The notes under the pieces were generated by a model. That model made no database searches and was not told the origin of the DNA. It saw nothing but the letters and a program-made list of their open reading frames with translations. The position numbers and the translations under genes were made by a program. A DNA stretch of 64,000 nt from Trichosporon coremiiforme (Eukaryota; Basidiomycota; Tremellomycetes; Trichosporonales; Trichosporonaceae): the NCBI GenBank assembly GCA_039545355.1, contig BCJJ01000004.1, forward strand, positions 434,001 through 498,000, written 5' to 3'. The first letter of the stretch is position 1; every line of letters starts with the position of its first letter. Shown here one piece after another: positions 53,494 through 63,840 of this stretch.

Positions 53494-54709
53494 ATGCTTC
53501 CTGCTCTTCGTGTCACGACCGGAAGACATGTCTTTGTTGGCGCTAGAAACAGCGTCCTCGCGTCGAGAGGGCTGCGTCTTCTGAGCACAGCCGTCAACCC
53601 GTCTGGAGACAATTTCGTGAGGTACGTTGGCTAGTTTGGCATGCAGCTGATCATCGCACAGAATCGTGGAGGTTGCGCCCCGCGACGGGCTGCAGAACAT
53701 CCCTCCCCCAGCTATTCCTACCGCAGTTAAGAAAGAGCTGGTTGAGCGGCTCCTTGACAGTGGTCTCCGAACAGTGGAAGTGGGCAGCTTTGTCCGTCCG
53801 GATCGCGTTCCTCAGATGGCAGATACACCGCAACTGTTACCTTCACTTCCATTTCTGAATGCGAAGGTTGAGGGGGAGCCGATTCATTACCCCGTCTTGG
53901 TGCCGAACATGAGGGGTCTGGAAGGGCTGCTCGCTTTGGAGGAGAAGGAGGAGTCGTCACGCAGCGGCGTGCCTCTTACGAATGAAGTGGCGGTCTTCGT
54001 ATCGGCCACGGAGGTATGTCTCAAAGCATCTATTGTGTTGACAGCAGCCTTTCTCTATGGCCAACAACAACGCTACAGTGGAGAAGGTTCTGAGCGGTCT
54101 TCCCAGCGTCATTGAAAAGGCCACTGCTAAGGGCTACCGAGTTCGCGGCTACGTATCCTGCGTGATGACGGACCCCTATGCGGGGCCAACCGCCCCTCAA
54201 GATGTCGTGAAGGTAGCGCAAAGGCTTCTCGATATGGGATGCTACGAGGTGTCGCTAGGGGACACTACTGGGGAGGGAAACCCCAAGGCCTGGGTCGCTC
54301 TGTGGCAAGCTCTCATCGATGCTGGAGTACCCGTTGAGAAGATGGCCGTGAGTCCGCAATGTTCGGGGTGTATTGGGCTGACAATGACTAGGCCCACTGC
54401 CATGACACATTCTCCATGGCTCTTCCGAGCATCCTTGCGCTTCTTCCGCTGGGGCTGCGCATCGTTGATTCGTCCCTCGCCGGTCTTGGAGGTTGCCCTT
54501 ACTCGCCGGGTGCTACTGGGAATGTCGCCACTGAGGACGTCGTCTACGCTTTGCATAAGCTCGGATTCCAGACTGGTGTTGACCTCGACAAGCTCGTAGA
54601 ATCAGGCAACTGGCTCAGTGAGACGATCAAGGTCAAGAATGAGAGCAAGGTCGGCCGCGCTATCGGTGCTCGTCAAGCTCTGCGCAAGGCCAAGGCAGCT
54701 AAGATGTAG
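53494..54709 (+). CDS. HMGCL: Hydroxymethylglutaryl-CoA lyase
   Basis: Mitochondrial enzyme that splits HMG-CoA to acetyl-CoA and acetoacetate, the last step of leucine degradation. Exons 53494-53621, 53662-54013, 54048-54347 and 54392-54709 give 365 aa. Residues 1-38 form a mitochondrial presequence rich in Arg and Ser. The TIM barrel starts VEVAPRDGLQN, with the metal-binding Asp. VEVGSFVRPDRVPQM, PVLVPNMRGL, GYVSCVMTDPYAGPTAP, VSLGDTTGEGNP and AHCHDTFSMA follow, and the catalytic Cys lies in GLGGCPYSPGATGNVATEDV. A short insert (EEKEESSRSGVPLT) is unusual. The length is normal once the presequence is counted. Together with the E1 beta subunit at 38.7-40.3 kb it makes two leucine-catabolism genes in this window. 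Confidence 0.96.
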
Positions 54710-54738
54710 AGGTCGTTTTCGGAAGTAATGCATATCCT

Positions 54739-55721
54739 TCATCGCCTTGGAGCGGTTGCACTACCGCGAAGGCGGACGTAGTGAACATTCCAGCCCTCAT
54801 TGCCTACATCAGCCGACGAGGGTTTCATCCCGAGACCAGGCAAAGCGTCGCACCAATAATTGTCGGGGCGACAGCTCTCAACGACTTCCTGCATCATGGC
54901 ATTTGCCTCTTTGTCAGGAAACTCGGCAAAAAAGGTGTTGCGAGCAAACGTCTTGAGCCAGCCGAAGAGATCTGTAGTGAGAGGGGTCGGCCGCTGGTGG
55001 AGTTCAACGTCACACGGGTCCATGCCGTGGTGTTTAAGCAGCTACGACGTTTAGCGCTTACGTGTAGGATCCGCTTACCGCAGAGTACTGTTCCGCAGTC
55101 GGAAAGTACCAAGGATCAGCTTTTGCTGGATCGTAGCCACGTCGACGAAGACAGTCATGTAAAGCACCGCGCACCCCAACGCTGAAATCAGCAGTGGCAA
55201 CGCTCGCTTGAAAACTCACGTGTTCTGGAAGCCACCAAACTCGAAGACTACTCGGCCGCCAGGCTTGAGCAGCCACTTAATTGTCTCAACAACACCACCT
55301 GGGTTCGTTTTGCACCAGTGGAATGTTGCAGATGAGAACACCGCGTCGAACCTGCCCTTTAGGGAAGCGTCCAGAGTGGTGTAATCTTGAATGTCACCTT
55401 GAGCGTACCCGATGCCCGCGGTGTTGCCATTCCTCCTTGCAAAGGAAAGCTGATGATCAGCTTGAGCTTGTCTGATAGGTAACGCACCATGTCATGACTG
55501 GAGTCCACGCCCCAAACCTCACCGTCGTCCACCAACGCCTTGATCTTCTCTGTTAACTGGCCGGTACCACAGCCCAAATCCACAATGCTTTCCCCCTTCT
55601 GCGCGTTGAGCAAATGGAGGATGGGAGCTGTGTTCTTGTCCGAGTAAACAAACGAGGCGTGCTCGTTGTAGTTCTGGGATGTGTGGTTAGCCAGAGCGGG
55701 TTGGGCAGTCGGTGAGGTCAT
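54739..55721 (-). CDS. SAM-dependent methyltransferase, trans-aconitate methyltransferase-like
   Basis: Exons 55721-55488, 55449-55220, 55181-55079 and 55041-54739 give 289 aa. Motif I VDLGCGTGQLTEKI, then WGVDSSHDML (acidic loop), AQGDIQDYTTL, AVFSSATFHW and LKPGGRVVFEFGGF are the pattern of bacterial and fungal trans-aconitate 2-methyltransferases and related small-acid methyltransferases. The C-terminal half (PWYFPTAEQYSALL, WLKTFARNTFFAEF) fits the same family. The first intron is 38 nt with a GTGCGT donor and rescues the MLSFARRNG helix. It converges on HMGCL with 29 bp between stops. It is not a close copy of the methyltransferase at 6240. The substrate cannot be told from sequence. Confidence 0.9.
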
Positions 55722-55945
55722 GGTGGGCTGTGTGCGGCCAGAGAGCCTGGTCCGGACGTTTTATCTACGACGAGTCAAAGTGGCTGGGCTGATCTTCGGC
55801 CGAACGGCTTCGGGTGGTCGGGCCCGACAAACCAGTCGGTATCACTGCTATCCCACGGTGGAGCCTCGCCCCCTGTCCTCTGACGTCGCCGACGATGTTG
55901 CGTATCGCGTCAACCTCTCCCACCCTCTCACTCAACACACCCGCA

Positions 55946-56663
55946 ATGTCGTCGCTTGCCAACTGTATTTTTTGCAAGATTGTTAAGGGTCAGTGGACGG
56001 CATCTTTGTGTAATCATAGGTCGTGCTCGTCGTGAGCAGAATGCAGACTAACAACAGGCGAGATCCCTTGCTTCAAGCTTCTCGAGTCTGACACAGCTCT
56101 CGCTTTCATGGACATTGGCCCTATTGCTCGTGGTCACTGTCTTGTCATCCCCAAGTGTTGGTATCCAGTTTTGCTGCATGCTGATGCCAGACCACGCTGC
56201 CAAGCTCACGGATCTGCCCGACGACCAGATGGGAGACATCCTCCCCATGGCGAAGAAGCTTGCCACAGCCTCCGGTGTTGAGAACTATAACATCCTGCAG
56301 GTATGTTCTGCAGCCCAGGTAGCGGATTGTTCGCAGACAGGCTGCTCAGCCGCGCAGGTCGCCGAAATATTCCATGTCTTCCATGGTGTACCGCCGTCAA
56401 AAACCCTCCACTAACTCGCTAGAACAATGGTCGCATTGCCCACCAGGAGGTGGACCACGTTCATTTCCACATGATTCCGAAGCCAGACGCCAGTGACAAG
56501 GCCGGTCTTGTCGTCGGTTGGCCTGGTATGTTACCTATGATGAGTAATGCTGACCGCCAGTCCAAGGTGTTCGTAACAGACACTCGGGTTACACTGCTGA
56601 CATCATCAGCTTTCGAAGGACGATATCGCTGCTGCCTACGAAGAGCTCAAGAAAAAGCTGTAA
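55946..56663 (+). CDS. HNT1: HIT-family nucleotide hydrolase (Hint/Hnt1)
   Basis: Histidine-triad protein that hydrolyses adenosine phosphoramidates or similar AMP conjugates. Six exons: 55946-55988, 56058-56156, 56191-56300, 56423-56525, 56561-56568 and 56610-56663, giving 138 aa. The N-terminus has the zinc-type CIFCKIVKGEIP, then ALAFMDIGPIARGHCLVIPK, and the triad EVDHVHFHMIPKP with the nucleophilic His in HVHFH. Exon 5 has only 8 nt; its use (donor GTTCGT) is needed to reach the LSKDDIAAAYEELKKKL tail. Intron 3 is 122 nt, three times the local norm, and intron 1 is 69 nt. The gene diverges from the methyltransferase on its left (224 bp apart). Confidence 0.93.
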
Positions 56664-57275
56664 TGCTACAGTCCAGTTTCAGAAATGCAATACGTCAAAG
56701 TCAGATTCCGCGAGCATTCGCGTTCAGAGAGGTTTTGCAAGCGGCTGATCCAGAAGGCTGGGTCACTGGACGGCAAGCGACTCCAGAGCGACTCCGGCCG
56801 CTCGGGTTATCCAAGCCCCGCGGCGTCAAAGGACACAAGAGCTGTTCACGGCGACGTGCTCTTGTACAATCACCTATCTCCTTGAATCATTTGCATTGAT
56901 CTATCTGCGTGATGTTCCGCGATCTAATTACGCCCGGCCCACAGACAGCAGTCAGAACAGGGCGTACTCAAGACCCGGAAAAATCGCTCTCTACACATTT
57001 CCCAAGGACCCACAGATGGGCTCCTGGGCGAGAGACAGCCATGCCAAGGGATGAACACAGCGTCGTCGTCTGGTGTATTGCTTTGAAAGACTTGGTCCAG
57101 TGCACTTTCCAGATAAATACTGCCCAGAGCCGCCCGTCGGTATTAGCGGTCATTAGACCTTTGTGGCATGAGACCCCGGTGGAGGTTTCTGACGTAACCG
57201 ACTGGTTGAGTGTGTAATAGCAATCGGCCATCACCCTCTGGGTACTATCCACATCCTCGATATCCAACACTCGGC
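56664..57275. other. Intergenic region HNT1 to DDI1
   Basis: 612 bp without a supportable gene; presumably the HNT1 terminator and the DDI1 promoter. No strong motif was noticed. Confidence 0.45.
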
Positions 57276-58797
57276 ATGAGACTCACTATAATAGCTCCAG
57301 AGAGCATTTATGATCAAGAGGTAGACCCTTGTATGGTGGTGCGCGACGTCAAAGCTCTCATTGAGGCCGAGGTAAGCGGCGAAACGCAGCGGTCACTGAC
57401 GTGCAGGCTGCCGTGCCCGCGTCCGATCAGACTCTGTCTACCGATGCCGGTGTAGCTCTTTCAGAGGAAGACAAAACACTGTCGAGCTATGGTTTGAATG
57501 GCGAAAGTGCTACACTCTTCCTTACTTTCCGGTGCGTGACTTCGTCCATTGCATCCCTGATGACAGTGATCCTCGGCCGTTGCCATCCAGTTCCAACACC
57601 CCGAACCAGGGGCAGGGTGTTTCGGTCTCCAGTGACGCGGACTTTGAAAGGATGAGGCTGCAGGCTCTGGGAGATCCTCGACTCATGGCTCAATTGCGCC
57701 AGGTGGGTCGTGTTCCTGCTGCAGTCACTGACAGTTGAGGCAAATCCCGAGTTCGCTTCCGCGATCCAGGCCGGAGGATCGCGTTTCAAGGAGATCATCA
57801 GACGACAGGAATCAACAATGCGCGCAGCGGCCGAGGAGAAAGAACGGCAGATAGAGGTGAACCGGCCTCTACGGCGCAAGGCTGACGACTCAGTTGCTCA
57901 ATGCAGACCCTTACGATATCGAGGTTGGTCCAACAAGCTTGAATAGGCTGACCATAAAGGCGCAGAAGAAGATCGAAGAGGCGATTCGAATGGAAGCCGT
58001 GCTGGAGAACATGCAACACGCTATGGAGTTCTCAGTACGTGATCACCCTTGCGTGCGAGCTAATCTGTTAGCCGGAATCATTCGGGCACGTTACAATGCT
58101 TTACATCAACGTGGAGGTCAATGGTCACCCTGTCAAAGCCTTCGTCGATTCTGGTGCCCAGACGACGATCAGTGAGCACTGGTGGTGATGTTAATCCTAG
58201 CTAACATCAGTATCGCCTGAGTGTGCTGAAGCGTGCGGTATTATGCGTCTCCTTGACAAGAGGTTTTCCGGCGTAGCCCAAGGAGTCGGGACCGCCAAGA
58301 TCCTTGGCCGTATCCACTCCGCTCAAATAAAGCTCGGTGACATGTTCCTACCGGTAGCGTTTTCTGTGTTGGAGGGCCAATCTGTCGACTTACTTTTTGG
58401 TTTGGACATGCTCAAGCGCCACCAGGCGTGCATCGACCTTTCTACCAACACTCTGCGCATCGCAAAAACGGAGATTCCGTTCCTGTCGGAGCATGAGCTT
58501 CCGGAGCAGGCGAGGACGCGCGCTCCCGAAGCAGGGCCTTCATCGGCGGCGGGCAGCGTTCCCGCTCAGCCTTCGTCATCCGCCCATGGTTCTAACGCCG
58601 CCTCTTCGGGAACGGCGGCGTCCAGTGGCTCCAGCAGTTCCGCCAACGCCCGTGACATAGAGACAGTGAGTTGCGTACCACGCTCATGTACTGATTCCTA
58701 GCTCGTCGGACTTGGCGCTTCGCCTGACCAAGCTGCTCAGCTCCTCGCCGCCGCCGGTGGGAACGTAGACATGGCCGCATCAATGCTCTTCAGCTGA
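57276..58797 (+). CDS. DDI1: Ubiquitin receptor and aspartyl protease Ddi1
   Basis: Cytosolic shuttle and protease that cleaves heavily ubiquitinated proteins and helps in DNA-damage and proteasome-stress responses. Nine exons: 57276-57371, 57407-57531, 57567-57706, 57735-57856, 57894-57923, 57960-58034, 58072-58171, 58211-58665 and 58702-58797, giving 412 aa. An N-terminal ubiquitin-like domain ([10 protein letters not shown]...) is followed by a helical domain ([25 protein letters not shown]) and the dimeric protease domain with the active site [21 protein letters not shown] and [17 protein letters not shown] Ser/Ala/Pro linker leads to a C-terminal UBA domain ([20 protein letters not shown]). 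The protease is a cellular gene shared by all eukaryotes, not a viral insertion. Intron 3 (28 nt) is the least certain. Confidence 0.95.
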
Positions 58798-59096
58798 GCC
58801 AGGTTCAGAAGTCGTGGACTGCCTACGTGTTTTTCCACGATCTTGTGTACCTTGCTCATGGCGACGGATGTGTTTATGACTCGTGACACTTTGTGTTGGC
58901 GACTATGCCTAGGATAGAATTTACATTTGCAGAGGCCTGTTGTGTTGGTTGAGCTTCGATGCAATGTGTGTTGATCAGTATTCACTATGGGATTCATTTA
59001 CATGTCCGCGACCTCTTAACGGATACAACAAGTGAGGTCAGGCGGAGGTATACCGTAAATGCACAACAAGGATTTGGTGATAATGAACCTGGCGTT

Positions 59097-60596
59097 CTAC
59101 TCTTCTTCCTCCCACTGTTCCCCTGCCTCCCCAGCTAGATCTTCATACACGACGCAGAACGACCTATGGTCGCACAGAGCCACCGTCTTTCCATCGGGTG
59201 CCCAAACTGCGTTATTAGGATGGAATTGACGTCCTGAGCATTAGTCCTCCTCTCCGGTCACCACACGTACCTTCTGGAATCTGTACGCCTTGCACACCAT
59301 GCACATCCCAAAAGTACACCACGGAACTCCCGTTCACAACGAGGAGTCGGTTTGTCGTCGGGCAAATGCGGATGTCATTGATATGCCTGTTGAACAACAC
59401 GGACGTTCTGTGAGATATATCCGGAGAGGCAGCAGACGGCTCAGGAAGGAAATCGTACACATGCAGCGCACATCCTTGGGTGAAGTACATGAGTTTGCCA
59501 TCATTGCTGAAGCCAAGTTGCTCAACTTCTGCACTCCCAATGTTGTGCGGGGCGACCACATGTTGAACTGAGATCGACTTAGCATACGTCGCGAAGATTG
59601 CACAGGTAAGGACTTACAATGAACCACCTCTTCAGAATTGGATACTCTTGACTCGACAAGTGCGCCGTTCTCAAATCCCCTCACAACCAAGATTGGTTGC
59701 CAGCTTTCAGATTCAAGAACGCGAACAGCCCCGTCGTAACCGCCGACTGCTAGGTGCCGACCGTTAGGCGACCAAGACACCTGTTTAACTCCCGAGACGG
59801 AGGAGGGTCGCCGATATTCTCCGACCTTCGTTCCAACAGGAGAGTACACCAGTACGCTATACTACGATGGTAAGCGGCTGCGAAGCCAAGTTGCGCTCAC
59901 GCAGAGTTTCCAGTCGGCGACCGCGATCCATTTGCCGCAGGGGCTCCAGGTGAGGCATTCGGCCTCCGTCACATGTGCCGGAAAGTGCTGCAATGAGCAG
60001 AAATCAGACCTTGTCACTCACCTGAACAAGAGAGGCGTTGTCGTAAATTGCAAGGAACTCCTTGCCCGAGTGACTCTCTGGAACCACGATATATCGAGAG
60101 TCCGGAGAGAACGCGTGCTTCGCTCACTGTCAGTAGCGAACTTGGAGCCTTACTAACAAGATTGGACCTGTTGCACCAGCTTTGCAATTCCCTGATCCAC
60201 ACGATACATCGATAGCGACTGCGGTCAATTCAGAATCACGTGTGAACATACCGCGTCGGACCAGATGAGGACATCATCGACACCCCATGCGGCTTCCGTA
60301 TGAGGACCGTCAATACGGGCTATCGGACTTGGGCAGGACAAATCAAGTACCCATGTGCAACTTGAAGACTTGGACGATGCCAGAAGTCGAGATCCGTTAC
60401 TTGACCACTTGATGTCGTCAATGACGAACGCACTCGAAACCTCCTCCGCAACACACTCCCAATGCCGTACGGCCTGCAGAGTCTTGGCAGAGCGCACCAA
60501 CAGCGTGCTCCCTGTCGCAGTGGCAATAAACGTTGATCCAGGGGAATAAGCTATCGCGGAGGCGCTATTGATGACCGAGAACTGGAACGTCTCCAT
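59097..60596 (-). CDS. WRAP73: WD-repeat protein WRAP73 (Wdr8)
   Basis: WRAP73 acts with SSX2IP/Msd1 at microtubule organising centres: it anchors minus ends and targets a kinesin-14 to the spindle pole. Seven exons: 60596-60252, 60218-60158, 60122-60022, 59987-59901, 59861-59618, 59567-59271 and 59233-59097, giving 423 aa (human 460). WD-type blades are seen at the N-terminus (AYSPGSTFIATATGSTLLV, DDIKWSSNGSRLLASSK), in the middle (HAFSPDSRYIVVPES, LTWSPCGKWIAVADW, VSWSPNGRHLAVGGYDG) and at the C-terminus (HPNNAVWAPDGKTVALCDH), followed by an acidic tail. Exon joins restore the family order; one intron (50 nt) uses the acceptor after GATCTCAG. Converges with DDI1, 299 bp apart. Confidence 0.92.
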
Positions 60597-60808
60597 GATG
60601 TGAATGATAGTTATTGTTGTTCTTGGGAGTGATCGACGCACAAACAAGTCATTCGCGGTTTACGTAACCGGGCACGTGCCACTCTTGCCAGATGCCGAAT
60701 TGCCGTTCGCACCACCTGGTCAGGCCTTCACGACTTCGAAAGACTCTTATATCGCCATCCACGAACTCATTTCATCCTCGTACTCCTCTCGTGCATGCCT
60801 GTCTCGAC

Positions 60809-61848
60809 ATGGCGGCGAGCAGGGTATCACTACAGCAAGCCTCGGACCACTCTTCATGGGAGAGTAAGCTAGAGGCGGCCGAGGTTTCAAAGAGGTGAGT
60901 CCCTTCCCACGCACTGTTATAGCTCTTCTTCCGGATGAGACAATCTGCAAGTGGGAATCTCTCCTAAACCATTTGAGGACACCCCTTTATATTTGCACCT
61001 CTGAACCCTCTTTTCGATTCGCCTAATTCTGGTAGCAGAAGCTGACGTGACAGTGATCTCAATGCCCTGGTATTTGACTACCTGGTGGTTGAGGGATTTT
61101 CGGATGCAGCTGTTGAATTCGCCAGGGAGACTGGGATCCCGACTACAATCGACCAGGACATGATTCAGGAACGTATGGAGATCCGGCAGGCTGTCGAAGA
61201 CGGACGTGTGGAGGAAGCAGTGCGTCGCGTGAACGAGCTGGACCCCGAGGTGAGTTGCAACGCTCTGGTTTCCCCAATGATTAGAAAACTTCATGCACCA
61301 CGCTTAGCCGGCTTCGGCAAGGCCATGCGGAAAAACCGAACTTATCACAGACCTGATATGAGGGGAAACCAGATCTTGAGCGTAATGTGACGACGCTGAC
61401 TTGATAGATCCTTGATACGAATCCTCCGCTCTTATTTCACCTGTTCCTCCTTCGTCTGATCGAGCTCATCCGAGAGGACAAGGTTGACGAAGCGCTGCAG
61501 TTCGCTACACTCGAGCTGGCCCCAAGAGGCGCCCAGAATCCCGAGTTCTTGGCAGACCTCGAGAAGACCATGGCCCTGTTGGCGTTCCCTCATCTTGCTC
61601 GCGACGATCATCCCGCTGACCCTGCGTTCACCTCGATCACCCAGTTAATGAAACGCACACAACGGGTCAAGGTGGCAAAGGAGCTTAACGCTGCAATTTT
61701 GGAGAGCCAGGGGCAAGGCATGGAAACCAAGCTGGGTGGCCTTGTGCGTCTGATGTTATGGGGTGAGGAGCGCCTCAACAAGGCTGGCATCGGAGTCAAT
61801 GACGATCGCGGCCGCCAGTGGGCGGACATTGTACTTAACGATGCGTAA
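60809..61848 (+). CDS. GID8: GID/CTLH E3 ligase subunit Gid8 (TWA1)
   Basis: Scaffold subunit of the GID/CTLH ubiquitin ligase, which in yeast degrades gluconeogenic enzymes. Exons 60809-60894, 61054-61249 and 61408-61848 give 240 aa (human GID8 228). The order is LisH (ALVFDYLVVEGFSDAAVEFA, about 33-52), CTLH (QAVEDGRVEEAVRRVNELDP) and CRA (LFHLFLLRLIELIREDKVDE, EKTMALLAFP, LNAAILESQ). Each of the two introns is about 158 nt, four times longer than almost all others in the window. Intron 2 carries a candidate C/D snoRNA listed separately. GID8 is divergent from WRAP73 (212 bp apart). Confidence 0.95.
61265..61372 (+). ncRNA. Candidate intronic C/D box snoRNA (U25/snR56-like)
   Basis: Inside GID8 intron 2. 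A perfect 11-bp terminal stem pairs CTGGTTTCCCC (61265-61275) with GGGGAAACCAG (61362-61372). A C box (ATGATTA, 61277-61283) stands one base inside the left arm and a D box (ATGA, 61358-61361) touches the right arm. Both boxes differ from consensus (RTGATGA, CTGA) at the two positions that pair in the kink-turn, so G-C becomes U-A. Upstream of the D box, 61344-61355 (ATCACAGACCTG) is complementary over 12 nt to CAGGUCUGUGAU, which I recall as a universal 18S rRNA sequence. The fifth base before the D box faces the first G of CAGG, the site methylated under U25 or snR56 guidance in human and yeast (from memory). No clear D'/C' pair was seen. Confidence 0.72.
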
Positions 61849-62202
61849 CACGACCTTCCGAGGCTGCGCTGTAGTGTGTTGTGTTTTTGTATCATGTAGA
61901 AGTTGTCCATAGTATTCTGTCCTATGTCAGGCGTAACGCAGTGAACCAAAGCTCTTCCGCGCGCCCTACTTGCTTCTGCTTGTTCGTCCACAGTAATGCA
62001 CACAGTCGATGCGATCCAGAGCAAGTGTGTCGTCATGGTGTGCCAAGAGCCATGATTCGTGCCTGGTCACGCACGGTTCGGCAAGTGCTTGCCCGGCGAA
62101 CGGCGCTCGCCGGGATCTGAACGTTACCTTCAGCTTGCTTGAGTGAGGGAGACATTTGTCGCTTGACACTTCACTCTACACCTCAGTCAAAGCGCTACGC
62201 CA
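61849..62202. other. Intergenic region GID8 to TANGO2
   Basis: 354 bp, no gene seen. Contains the inverted pair CTTGCCCGGCGAACGGCG / CGCTCGCCGGG near 62090-62115, a weak hairpin. Confidence 0.4.
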
Positions 62203-63196
62203 ATGTGCATTGTGTTCTTCACACTGGGACATCCAGGATACAGGCTGTGAGCAATCTCTTCCAGTCCTAACTAACGGGAAGAATCCTAGCAGCTAACCGC
62301 GACGAGTTCCTTGATCGGCCAACGTCGCCGGCCAAATGGCATGACTTCGACGGCGCGGCGCCCGAAGAGCAAGTACTTAGCGGGCGAGACCTCGGCACTG
62401 CAGAGAAAGGGACATGGCTGGGGATCACAAAGGATCTGAGAGTTGGGACAGTGTAAGTCCTGGCACGATCCCATAGGTCACTGAGCCACAGAACGAACAT
62501 TCGCTTCCCAATTGTTGCGGCTCCTCCGGATCCCCCCTCTCGAGGCATGCTTCTCAAGACCTTCTTGTCCGCTTCACCGGAGGAGAAGGTTCCTGTCTCA
62601 GACTTTCTCAAAGGCATCACAGCCGAAAGTTACGTTGGCTTCAACCTACTCCTGTTCGATCTTCAACGGAAGAATGTGCAGGTCGGATATCTCAGCAATC
62701 GCCCGGAACCGACCCAGTTAACACCCAGCGAATGGTCTTGTCAAGGCATCTCCAACTCCCCTTGGGATCAGCCCTATCCGAAGGTGACAGAAGGTGAAGA
62801 TCGCATGACCCAGACACTCGAGGCTTGGAGTGCGCAGGGGGGTGATGAGGATGACCTTGTGGCGAGGATGATGGATCTTCTTTCGTGAGTGCATCACGTC
62901 ATGGGCCAAGATCTGACACACTTAGACCAGCACCGCCCGTGACCTCGGCGAAAGACTTATTCAGAGCGACTCGTGTGCGACCAGTGATTATCGGCTCCGA
63001 CCCCAGCGCACCGCCGGCCGACAGTCAATCGAACGGGGGTCGATGGTATGGCACACGCGTCTCTACAGTTATCGTTGTTCGGGATGATGGCCACGTTATT
63101 TTCGTCGAGAGGGACATTGCACTTCTCAACCAGTCCGGTCAGGTGCAGCGAGGGGACGGAGAACGCCGGGTCACTTTTCAAGGAAGCATCTTGTAG
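62203..63196 (+). CDS. TANGO2: TANGO2/NRDE family protein
   Basis: Member of the Ser/Thr/Asn-Arg-Asp-Glu (NRDE) family. Human TANGO2 deficiency causes metabolic crises; proposed roles are in mitochondrial, heme or acyl-CoA handling, none settled. Exons 62203-62246, 62282-62452, 62492-62884 and 62926-63196 give 292 aa. The N-terminus MCIVFF places Cys2 as the possible N-terminal nucleophile after Met removal, as in NTN-type hydrolases. LILAANRDEFLDRPTSPA (the NRDE motif), GRDLGTAEKGTWLGIT and NIRFP follow, then SRGMLLKTFL and the C-terminal GTRVSTVIVVRDDG and FVERDI. Acceptor 62281 is chosen over one 8 nt later because it gives the LILAANRDEF join. Normal length (human 276). Confidence 0.93.
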
Positions 63197-63351
63197 CGCG
63201 CAGGGCGGAGTACCAGCCAGAACATCATCAGGTCGACCGCTTCACAAAGTCTTCCAGTGAGATGTCAGCTAAGGTGTGGAGTCGTTCCCAACGTAGTCTA
63301 ATGTATCGTATAAGTATGCATCACCCCCCACTACGAGCCCAAAGTCACAAC

Positions 63352-63840
63352 CTAGATGAGGCCGATCTGAGAAGTCAGCGCTGCTGAATCGCCGGCGGGT
63401 ATGGTCCACGGTCATGCCTACCTTGTTGGCGACCTCAAGGGCGTCGTAGTCGGCAGTGAGGCGAACGTAGGCCTTCTTCTTGCCGTCGGGCCTGATGAGG
63501 GTGTTGATCTTGGCAGCCTCAACGTCGTAGAGCTTCTTAACCGCGTCCTTGATGTTGCGCTTGTTGGCACGGAGGTCAACAATGAAAACAAGGGTGTTGT
63601 GGTCCTCAATCTTCTTCATGGCAGACTCGGTGCTGACGGGGAACTGGATAGTGCGGAACTGGTCCATGCGGGGAAGGTGAGGGATCGACTTGCGGGGGTA
63701 CTTGGGGGCACGAGCAAGACGGAGAGTGTTGGGGCGGTGGAAGGTGGCCGAGGTGCGGACCTTCTTCGTCGCGTGAGACTGGGTGCCCTTGAGGGCAGCC
63801 TTCTTGGCCGCGCGGGCCTTGGCCTCCTGGGTCTTGCCGC
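63352..63840 (-). CDS. RPL25: Large-subunit ribosomal protein uL23 (5' end outside window)
   Basis: Cytosolic ribosomal protein near the peptide exit tunnel that also contacts the signal recognition particle. Seen exons: 63840-63422 and 63366-63352 (intron 55 nt). The coding part starts after an acceptor (CTGAC then TTGCAG) with the second and third bases of a Gly codon: [79 protein letters not shown], then VANKIGLI, with KIGLI encoded by the last exon. No ATG compatible with this phase and a donor exists between 63841 and 64000, so the first exon must lie beyond the window, after a first intron longer than 160 nt. A frame beginning MELLL just upstream is intron read-through. Confidence 0.93.

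Noticed and set aside
57703..57734. DDI1 intron 3 with donor GTGGGT at 57703
   Set aside because: This donor shifts the frame. The donor GTCGTG at 57707 gives [12 protein letters not shown] in phase, though it makes the intron only 28 nt; cDNA is needed to settle it.
58072..58665. Retroviral-type aspartyl protease as a sign of a retroelement
   Set aside because: The DSGA protease is embedded between a ubiquitin-like domain and a UBA domain in one spliced gene, which is the cellular Ddi1 architecture. No reverse transcriptase or LTR is nearby.
61353..61356. Canonical CTGA as the D box of the GID8 snoRNA
   Set aside because: It overlaps the guide, lies five bases away from the terminal stem and would shift the methylation point to another G. 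ATGA at 61358-61361 touches the stem, pairs correctly with the altered C box and places the known 18S site five bases upstream.
62090..62115. Inverted GC-rich pair after GID8 as a second snoRNA or terminator
   Set aside because: The arms are imperfect, no C/D or H/ACA boxes lie in position, and there is no T-run.
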